A stretch of DNA of 25,074 bases from a virus, in IMG/VR virus record IMGVR_UViG_3300046003_007653, positions 1 through 25,074 of that record; one strand, written 5' to 3'. The notes beneath the pieces were generated by a model. That model saw only the letters and a program-made list of their open reading frames with translations. It was not told the origin of the DNA and searched no databases. Position numbers and translations under genes: made by a program. Below, piece by piece: positions 19,760-25,074 of this stretch. Position 1 is the stretch's first letter. Each line of letters opens with the position of its first letter.

Positions 19760-20520
19760 AGGATCCCCTCGCCCTCCAGCAGATGGATGGCGTGATAGAC
19801 GCTCTTGGCCATGCGGGTGCGCGGCGTGAGGATGACTTGCTCGACGTCCGCGCAGAGGATGATGGGCTTGGCCTGGTTGTGGATATTCAGGCAGGGCCAG
19901 CTGGGGCCGGTGCTGGTGCCCACGATCGCTTTGGCCTTGGTGGAGGCGGCGCCGATGAAGGTGACGTTTCTGTTTTCAAAATGCGGGCACAGGCCGGTGG
20001 GCGCGGTGGAGATAACGCGGTGGCCCTTAAGCACCAGCCGGGCAATCAGGTCGCGGAAATCCTGTTCCTTGTAATTTAAAAACTGTCCGGAAAGTCCGGG
20101 CGAGTTGATGACCAGCACGTCACACTCCGGCGCCATGGGAATGAAGGAGTCCAGCGTGGGATAATCCAGCAGCAGGTCCGCCACGGAGCGGACGGGGTTG
20201 GGTAGGCCCATTCTGCCGGCCAGCTCCTCAAACCACTGGAGGTGGAAGGCGGCAAAATCCAGCCGGTCGGGATGGCGTTCCCACCAGCCGCCGGCGTTGC
20301 GCCAGCTGTCGACGCTTTCCGGCGGGGCCTGATCGATGGGCCGGATCCGCAGGCGTGTTGAGATGTCGGACCGCAAGGCGTCGATCTCCTCAAACTTGCA
20401 CAGCTCGGGCTGATGGTAGTGGGTGATCTCCAGCGCGGGATCGGCCAGACAGGCGCGGCGCAGGAAGTTGAGCTGAACCAGGTTATCGCCCAGCCGCAGG
20501 GCGTTGTGGGTGTGGATCAT
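19756..20520 (-). CDS. GT-B / GT9-like glycosyltransferase-family protein (254 aa)
   Basis: The start, MIHTHNALRLGDNLVQLNFL, has the 'RLGD-x-(L/I)-x-x-x-x-x-LR' of GT9-like heptosyltransferases. The C-terminal half has a donor-side pattern, IVGTSTGPSWPCLNIHNQAK, then PIILCADVEQVIL, where family members show GP(S/T)H and a nucleotide-sugar site. At 254 aa it is short for the family (about 330). It may transfer a sugar made or altered by the neighbouring enzymes. It is coupled upstream and downstream by 4-nt overlaps. Confidence 0.6.
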   Translation of the reverse strand: MIHTHNALRLGDNLVQLNFLRRACLADPALEITHYHQPELCKFEEIDALRSDISTRLRIRPIDQAPPESVDSWRNAGGWWERHPDRLDFAAFHLQWFEELAGRMGLPNPVRSVADLLLDYPTLDSFIPMAPECDVLVINSPGLSGQFLNYKEQDFRDLIARLVLKGHRVISTAPTGLCPHFENRNVTFIGAASTKAKAIVGTSTGPSWPCLNIHNQAKPIILCADVEQVILTPRTRMAKSVYHAIHLLEGEGIL

Positions 20521-22211
20521 CGGGCCGACGGGTTGCGGGCCTCAAAGATTTTTTTACCGATCTCGTAATTGGTGGCGGCGTTGTGGCGCAGGAACTCCGC
20601 GTCCGGTTTTTGGCCGGTGAACATGGGATTGTTGTGGGTAAAGACGACGTCGCGGGCCTCGACCACGCACCCGTCGGCGTAGGCGCGGGCGGTGAACTCG
20701 TTATCGGAAAAGATGCCGGAGCTGGCGTCGTACTCCGGCGCAAACAGCTGGCCCTGCTTCAGGTAACGGTTGCGGGTGAGGATGGCCAGGCACAGCAGCT
20801 GGTCCTGGCGGTGCCCGTCGCTGACGGCCAGAACGGATTCGCGGGTGGTGTCGCCGATGCGGTCGGCGACGATTTTGTCCCACCACAGCGGCGGATCCCA
20901 ATCGTCGCTGCCTTGGATGATGATCTCCCCCCTGGCCTTTTCGGCGGCGCGGTTCCAGGCGGCAATGCAGCCGCCTTTTCCGGTGACGGTTCCCCAAGGC
21001 TTGAGGGCGGCGGCCTTGTCGTCGTCCTCGTCGGTGGCGTAGATCCATTCAATGCTTCCCGGATCGGCCGCTTTTTTCATCCACAGGATGCGGGCGTTGA
21101 TGGCCTCCTGCGGCCGGCCGCGGGTGGCGTGGCAGACGGTGATCTTGACGGGCTTGGTTTTGCGCCACTGGGCCTCGATTTTTTCGGCCTCGGCCGTGTC
21201 GCCCACGGCGCGGGCGGCGGCGATGTACAGGTCAATGCACTCAAAATCATAGATCTGCCGCTGGGCGTTCCACTGGGTGATGCCTGGATCCGGCTGCACC
21301 ATGGCGGCTTTCAGCAGGTGGAAGGCCGCGCCCCATTTGCCGGCGGACGCCTCCTCCCGGGCCATGTAGTAAAGCGCCTCCCGGCGGCCGGGGCTGGCCT
21401 GATGCGCCCGGGCGTAGGCGGCCATGCGCTGTTCCGTGGCGGCCTGGACGGCGCCGTAGTTGCACCAGCTCTCGTACCGCAAGGTGGGCTCCTGGCTGGG
21501 CCAGAGCGCGGAGACGTGGGACCAGGCGGAGGACTTGTCCCGCTGGCCGGAAAGAAACAGCTCCTGCTGCAGGTAGTACGCATACTTGCCGGCCTCGCCC
21601 AACTGGCTTTCCAGGATGCGCATGTTTCTGTCCGCGCTGGCGGGCTTGTAGCCGTCCACGTGGTGTTCGACCCACGGGTTCTGCTCGCCGACGACCTCGT
21701 ATCCGGGGAGCGGCAACAGGGCCTCGTGCACGGCATAGTGCCAGCGGCCGGACCACGATCCGTCGGGCAGGCGTTTGACCAGGCGTTCCCTGACGGGGTT
21801 CAGCTTGGCGTTAAGCACGGCGTAGACGCCGGCGTAGATCCCCAGCTTTTCGCGCTCCTGCAGTGCCTTGATTGCGTTTTTCAGGCGTTCCTTGAGGCCG
21901 GCGGCAGGAAGGTCATCGGCATCGACCCACATGGCAAACTGCCCGGTGCAGGCCTCTAGGGCCGTCTGGCGGGCTTTCCCGAAATGATCGACGTGGGGCC
22001 AGCCGGCGTTGGCCGGATCGTTTTTGTAGTGGACGATCTTGGCGCCCTTGCTTCTGGCGATCTCCTCGGTGCCGTCGTCGTTCAGGCCGCCGCGGGCGAT
22101 GCAGACGACGAGCTCGTCCGCGTATTTTTTAAAGGCGTCCAGGCAGCGGCCGATGTATTTGGCCTCGTTGCCGGCGATGAGATAGATGGAAAGTTGAGGA
22201 TCTCGGGGCAT
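20517..22211 (-). CDS. Two-domain GT2-type glycosyltransferase (564 aa)
   Basis: The N-terminal GT-A domain starts LSIYLIAGNEAKYIGRCLDA and has WVDADD at 95-100 (DxD metal site). It resembles SunS/WaaE-type GT2. A middle region (about 190-345) has helical repeats (YARAHQASPGRREALYYMAR, LLKAAMVQPDPG), like TPR. A second GT-A-like domain begins near 350 (KITVCHATRGRPQEAINARI) and has GSDDWDPPLWWDK. So a phage two-domain glycosyltransferase, expected to build a disaccharide or modify a virion or host component. It starts 5 nt after the head-tail joining gene's stop and is the first gene of the cassette. Confidence 0.85.
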   Translation of the reverse strand: MPRDPQLSIYLIAGNEAKYIGRCLDAFKKYADELVVCIARGGLNDDGTEEIARSKGAKIVHYKNDPANAGWPHVDHFGKARQTALEACTGQFAMWVDADDLPAAGLKERLKNAIKALQEREKLGIYAGVYAVLNAKLNPVRERLVKRLPDGSWSGRWHYAVHEALLPLPGYEVVGEQNPWVEHHVDGYKPASADRNMRILESQLGEAGKYAYYLQQELFLSGQRDKSSAWSHVSALWPSQEPTLRYESWCNYGAVQAATEQRMAAYARAHQASPGRREALYYMAREEASAGKWGAAFHLLKAAMVQPDPGITQWNAQRQIYDFECIDLYIAAARAVGDTAEAEKIEAQWRKTKPVKITVCHATRGRPQEAINARILWMKKAADPGSIEWIYATDEDDDKAAALKPWGTVTGKGGCIAAWNRAAEKARGEIIIQGSDDWDPPLWWDKIVADRIGDTTRESVLAVSDGHRQDQLLCLAILTRNRYLKQGQLFAPEYDASSGIFSDNEFTARAYADGCVVEARDVVFTHNNPMFTGQKPDAEFLRHNAATNYEIGKKIFEARNPSAR

Positions 22212-22216
22212 GGCGG

Positions 22217-22516
22217 CTAACCCTCGCGCAGGCCGATGACGTAGCAGGCGTGGTTGGTATCCAGGCTGATGACGCGGTAGGTGACGCTGTTGACCAGCGC
22301 GGTGGTGCCGATGGACGGCGGCGTGGCCATGACGGCCTTGTCGGCGGTAAAGGTGGCGTTGAGGTCCAGATCGTAGCCGTGGAGCTCAAGGTTTTCCCGG
22401 CGGGTGATGGTGGAAAGGACGCCGGTGACGGAGGTGGCGCCGAAGGTGGCGGCGGTGCCGAACTGGTCGTAGGCGACGGCCAGGGCGTCTTTGAGGCAAT
22501 CGGTGAACTCGGACAT
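22217..22516 (-). CDS. Head-tail joining / neck protein (99 aa)
   Basis: The product starts MSEFTDCLKDALAVAYDQFG, then TAATFGATSVTGVLSTITRR. It ends with a beta-rich segment, VNSVTYRVISLDTNHACYVI. The order helix, then beta-barrel-like part, between the capsid and tail genes is typical of lambda gpFII/head-completion proteins. It is preceded by the terminator hairpin after the capsid gene. A helix-plus-barrel neck protein is the best call. Confidence 0.65.
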   Translation of the reverse strand: MSEFTDCLKDALAVAYDQFGTAATFGATSVTGVLSTITRRENLELHGYDLDLNATFTADKAVMATPPSIGTTALVNSVTYRVISLDTNHACYVIGLREG

Positions 22517-22537
22517 GTTAGGATCTCAGGTAAGGAG

Positions 22538-22573
22538 AAAGGGCGGCGGACTGATTGCTCAATCCGCCGCCCC
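22538..22573 (-). terminator. Hairpin terminator/attenuator after the capsid gene
   Basis: On the minus strand GGGCGGCGGA (plus 22541-22550) pairs with TCCGCCGCCC (22563-22572), a 10-bp GC stem followed by CCCTTTCTCCTT. The T-run is weak, so termination is probably partial. It would lower expression of downstream genes relative to the capsid gene. Confidence 0.65.
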
Positions 22574-22584
22574 TTCCAAGGAGG

Positions 22585-23475
22585 TTAGGCTCCGTTGATC
22601 CGCACGAGGCTGGAAGTCTCGCCGGCCTTCACGCCGTAGATCAGCGCGTAGGTCCGCTGCAGCTTACCGGTTTGCACCGAGTAGGCTTCGCGCACCTGGA
22701 CGGACAGGCCCGTCCGGGGCTCGGTGACGACCGAGATGTCGCCCGGGATGGTGACGTTGGACGGCACTTCCGGAACGCGGGCCGCGATGAGCAGGGCTTC
22801 CCGCTGGGCGAAGAATCCGCCGAGGGTGATGCTGTTGCTGGGGATCGCGGAGTACTGGTTGATGTTGAATCCCGCCACGCTGCCGAGGCCGGCATTGCGG
22901 ACGGCGTCGCCGCTGATCTGCGGATTCGCCACCACGTTGCTGTCCTTGAGGAGCGTGCCGAAGAACGCGGGCGAGAGCACCGCGTAGCGGTCGTTGGTCG
23001 GGACCTTGTTGTTGTTGAGGATCACGCCGGCCGAAACCGCCCAGGCGTAGCTGAACGAGGCCGAGCTGACGGTGATCGCGCTGGTGTAGCTGGAGCTGGT
23101 GACGAGCGCGAGCAGGTCGCCCACCATCTGCAACCCGAGGGCGTGAGCGGCGGCGCCGGCGAAACGCTCGATCAGGTTGATGTTGGAGGTGGTGCGCTCC
23201 TGGTCGTCCACGTCGTAGGAAACGTGCTTGAATTTGTCCAGGGTGATCTGCACGTCGGTCTGCGTGGCGGCGGTGGCGACGTAGCCATTGGCTTGGCTGT
23301 AGTCTTGGGCCGTCAGGGCACTGACGCGGTGGGTGTAGATGGAGGCGTTGAACTTCGCCGCGGAGTCGGAGAAGTCGGTGACGCTATTGCGGAGGAACGA
23401 GTAATCCGAAACCAGGATCTCCAGCGCGCGCTGGGCGATCACATTGGCATTGGTCGTTCCGAGTGTGTTGGCCAT
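22585..23475 (-). CDS. Major capsid protein, HK97-fold (296 aa)
   Basis: The product starts MANTLGTTNANVIAQRALEI, then LVSDYSFLRNSVTDFSDSAA and KFNASIYTHRVSALTAQDYS. Later come LMVGLQMVGDLL-like helix segments and PGDISVVTEPRTGLSVQVRE, ending KAGETSSLVRINGA. The layout (N-arm, long helix near residue 100-115, beta-hinge, P-domain) fits a P22-coat/HK97-like capsid. The ATG follows AAGGA. Being followed by the terminator hairpin supports high expression. Prohead protease and portal are upstream, as in standard phage heads. Confidence 0.85.
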   Translation of the reverse strand: MANTLGTTNANVIAQRALEILVSDYSFLRNSVTDFSDSAAKFNASIYTHRVSALTAQDYSQANGYVATAATQTDVQITLDKFKHVSYDVDDQERTTSNINLIERFAGAAAHALGLQMVGDLLALVTSSSYTSAITVSSASFSYAWAVSAGVILNNNKVPTNDRYAVLSPAFFGTLLKDSNVVANPQISGDAVRNAGLGSVAGFNINQYSAIPSNSITLGGFFAQREALLIAARVPEVPSNVTIPGDISVVTEPRTGLSVQVREAYSVQTGKLQRTYALIYGVKAGETSSLVRINGA

Positions 23476-23493
23476 GTTATTGTCCTTCGGGCG

Positions 23494-24426
23494 TTAGACG
23501 CCCAGCTTGCGGAGAAGCTCCACGCGCTTGGCGTGGTTTTTCTCCTGGTTGAACTGCGTGAGGATCTCGGCGCGCGACACTTTGGCGTCCGCGTGTTGGG
23601 CCGGGACGGGCGCCGCACCCGCGGCATCCTTCTCGACCTTTTCTGAAAGTTGGGTTTTTTCCTCGACGGGCTGGGCGGCCATCTCGGACTTCTCGTCCTT
23701 TTTGGCGCCCATGTCCTCGACGGCGTCCTCGACCACGTCCTTTTTCATGTAGCCGAGGATTTCGGCCAGCATGCCGGCGATGTCGCCCAGGGTGGGCTCG
23801 GCGGCCTTGGTTTCCACGGCGGGAGCGGGTGCCTCGGCGGCGGGCGCCTCGGCCAGCTCGGCCTTGGGGGCTTCCGTCGCGGCGACGGCGGGGGTTTCGG
23901 CCTTAATTTCGGGGGCCGGAGCGGGGGCGCTCAGCTCCTCTTTTTTCGTTTCCACAATGGGTGTGTCCATTTGAGGTTTTGAAAAGGTGTCAACTGGTAG
24001 ACGGGAAAAGGCGCTGAACATGCCGGCGGGGTTGGCGGCCGGGGTGGTGACCACGGAGACGTCGTAGATCTCGGTGACCCGGGCGTAGCGGTAGCCGTCC
24101 TCCTTGTCCTCGGGCACGCCGGAGAACGTCAGGCTGAGGCCGAACTGGTCGGGCATGATGTTGGCCAGGCTGGCCACGTAGCTGGCCTTGTCGTTATCCA
24201 GCAGCGTCAGGTCGCCGAGCAGGCGGTTGCCCTGGATCTTGAAGTTTTCGACGTAGCCCAGGATGTCCATGACCTGCTGGGCGCCGTGGCCGTTGGTGAC
24301 CTTGATCCGGCCCATGGACTGGGCGACGGCCAGGGCCTGCTGCAGGCTGGTGTCGTCGATAAGGAGGTTGTGACCCTTGGCCTCGCCGGCCGTCAGGATG
24401 GAGACGTTGTTGAGCTTGGTGGCCAT
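23494..24426 (-). CDS. Prohead protease with C-terminal scaffold domain (310 aa)
   Basis: The protease part (about residues 1-155) includes KVTNGHGAQQVMDILGYVEN, NRLLGDLTLLDNDKASYVAS and PDQFGLSLTFSGVPEDKEDG, then VSVVTTPAANPAGMF. This is the phage head-maturation protease pattern, with the His of NGHG and the Ser of GLSLTFS as catalytic candidates. The C-terminal half is Ala/Pro/Glu-rich and then coiled coil: a scaffold-like region that guides capsid assembly and is presumably cleaved. I chose ATG 24426 because the upstream lipoprotein stop lies at 24443; a GTG just before it is possible. Confidence 0.8.
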   Translation of the reverse strand: MATKLNNVSILTAGEAKGHNLLIDDTSLQQALAVAQSMGRIKVTNGHGAQQVMDILGYVENFKIQGNRLLGDLTLLDNDKASYVASLANIMPDQFGLSLTFSGVPEDKEDGYRYARVTEIYDVSVVTTPAANPAGMFSAFSRLPVDTFSKPQMDTPIVETKKEELSAPAPAPEIKAETPAVAATEAPKAELAEAPAAEAPAPAVETKAAEPTLGDIAGMLAEILGYMKKDVVEDAVEDMGAKKDEKSEMAAQPVEEKTQLSEKVEKDAAGAAPVPAQHADAKVSRAEILTQFNQEKNHAKRVELLRKLGV

Positions 24427-24442
24427 ACGGGCCACGAAAATG

Positions 24443-24571
24443 TCAATGGCTGGGGGTTTGTCCGGCGTCGGCCGCGGCGCCCATGTCGGAATAGGCAGGC
24501 AGGCCGGTGGAGATGTTTTTTGGTTTTTCGCACCCGGCAAAAAGCAGGCAGACCAGCGCCAGCCGAATCAC
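24443..24571 (-). CDS. Small lipoprotein between portal and protease (42 aa)
   Basis: GTG 24571 overlaps the portal stop (GTGA). The product starts MIRLALVCLLFAGCEKPKNI, with a short signal and lipobox F-A-G-C. The mature part is about 29 residues (TGLPAYSDMGAAADAGQTPSH). The short signal and lipobox are clear. An exported lipoprotein within head genes is unusual; it may be a superinfection-exclusion or entry-block moron, but this rests only on its shape and position. Confidence 0.6.
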   Translation of the reverse strand: MIRLALVCLLFAGCEKPKNISTGLPAYSDMGAAADAGQTPSH

Positions 24572-25074
24572 TTTTTCTTTTTGGCGGGCTTGTTCTTTAG
24601 GCCGACGGCCTTGGTGACCATGTCCAGCTCCTTGTCGGAAAGCTGGTAATCCGGATCGTCCTTCATGGTAAAGGCCTCGGTCTTGGCCGGCAGCACTTCC
24701 ACCTTGGCCTGCATGGCGACGGTCTCGGTCACGTTGGCCACGAGCTCCTCCGGGGCGGCCGGGGTCTGCACGGGCTCGGGCTGGGCGTTTGGCTCCCCTT
24801 GCCCGGCATCGGAAACAGCCGCTTGTTTGGGAGCCGGGCTCAGTGCGGCAATAAACTTTTTCTCGCGGTCCATCTGCTCGATCTGTTCCTGCCAGTCCAA
24901 GCCCAGCTCACCGAAGTAGTCCTGCAAGGTGGACAGGCCGGCCTTGTAGTCCTCGCGGGCTTGCATGGCCTCGCGGCCGGCGTCCACGGTAAGGCTCTTG
25001 GGCGTCTGCCAGGAGACGCGGTCGTAGTCCTCCACCTCGGGCAGATCCCCGGCGGCGATGGCTCGGGCGATGTC
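24568..25074 (-). CDS. Portal protein, C-terminal part (168 codons in window)
   Basis: The frame is open past 25074. The visible part, RVSWQTPKSLTVDAGREAMQ, then AREDYKAGLSTLQDYFGELG and LDWQEQIEQMDREKKFIAAL, matches the C-terminal end of lambda-type portal proteins ('W..P..l-x-VDP-x-(K/R)E ... G-x-x-(S/T)-x-x-E ... G-x-D-x-x-E'). The distal tail is a long charged and Ala/Pro/Glu-rich region ending in KPAKKKK. The portal is the dodecameric DNA entry ring of the head. Terminase genes are expected further right, outside the window. Confidence 0.8.
   Translation of the reverse strand, partial: DIARAIAAGDLPEVEDYDRVSWQTPKSLTVDAGREAMQAREDYKAGLSTLQDYFGELGLDWQEQIEQMDREKKFIAALSPAPKQAAVSDAGQGEPNAQPEPVQTPAAPEELVANVTETVAMQAKVEVLPAKTEAFTMKDDPDYQLSDKELDMVTKAVGLKNKPAKKKK

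Noticed and set aside
20583-21959. Long plus-strand open frame (458 codons) opposite the glycosyltransferase
   Set aside because: Antisense shadow from GC-rich codon bias; low-complexity Gly/Val/Ala composition and no domain.
24427-24540. Extended N-terminus of the prohead protease from 24540
   Set aside because: Would overlap the small lipoprotein gene, and the added residues are Pro-rich with no homology-like pattern; ATG 24426 fits the protease domain better.
1-25074. Frequent GGATCC (BamHI-type) sites across the window
   Set aside because: Seems above chance by eye, but not counted rigorously, and in this GC-rich sequence it may simply follow codon use; no link to the methyltransferase can be shown.
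1-25074. CRISPR array or insertion sequence
   Set aside because: No regularly spaced repeats and no transposase or terminal inverted repeats were seen.

Overview
This window is most of a GC-rich temperate tailed bacteriophage genome. It has lambda-like architecture and probably a siphovirus morphology: HK97-type head genes, a tape measure, and tail assembly chaperones made by a -1 frameshift. Almost everything is encoded on the minus strand in tightly packed genes with 1-4 nt stop/start overlaps. The host cannot be named from the sequence. The base composition and style suggest a GC-rich Gram-negative-like bacterium. Nothing here looks like chromosomal host DNA.

Read in the direction of minus-strand transcription, from the right edge: portal C-terminus (24568-25074), a small lipoprotein, prohead protease/scaffold, major capsid protein, a hairpin terminator and a head-tail joining protein. 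Next comes a six-gene cassette that is not structural (17276-22211): a two-domain glycosyltransferase, a GT-B/GT9-like protein, a transketolase-type pyrimidine-domain protein, a radical SAM protein with extra C-terminal cysteines, a TPP-binding E1-alpha-like protein and a small zinc-ribbon protein. The tail module follows (8354-17271): tail completion, tube, frameshifted chaperones, tape measure, distal tail and fibre proteins. It ends in an AT-rich gene at the likely receptor-binding end. The lysis region (6692-8352) holds small membrane proteins including a holin candidate, a lipoprotein and an M15 peptidase. After it come a MazG-like protein, a metallophosphoesterase and a winged-helix protein.

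The control region (3476-5326) has two divergent ribbon-helix-helix regulators. Their promoters appear to give leaderless mRNAs and are embedded in palindromes. An excisionase-like gene overlaps a tyrosine integrase tail to tail. The attachment site carries a tRNA 3'-end core flanked by TTTGCTACG arm repeats. Phage genes lie on both sides of this core, so it looks like an intact attP. The sequence is therefore the free (excised or virion) form, not an integrated prophage. To the left (1-3382) lies an early module: small proteins, a Vsr/DUF559-like nuclease, an SSB-like protein with a DIPF tail, a Cas4/RecB-like exonuclease and a cytosine-5 DNA methyltransferase cut by the window edge.

The most unusual content is the split TPP-enzyme / radical SAM / glycosyltransferase cassette between head and tail genes. 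It is a candidate undescribed phage pathway for building and attaching an unusual sugar or similar group. Next in interest are the two-RHH switch with mirrored leaderless promoters, and an attP placed between the early promoter and the replication genes.
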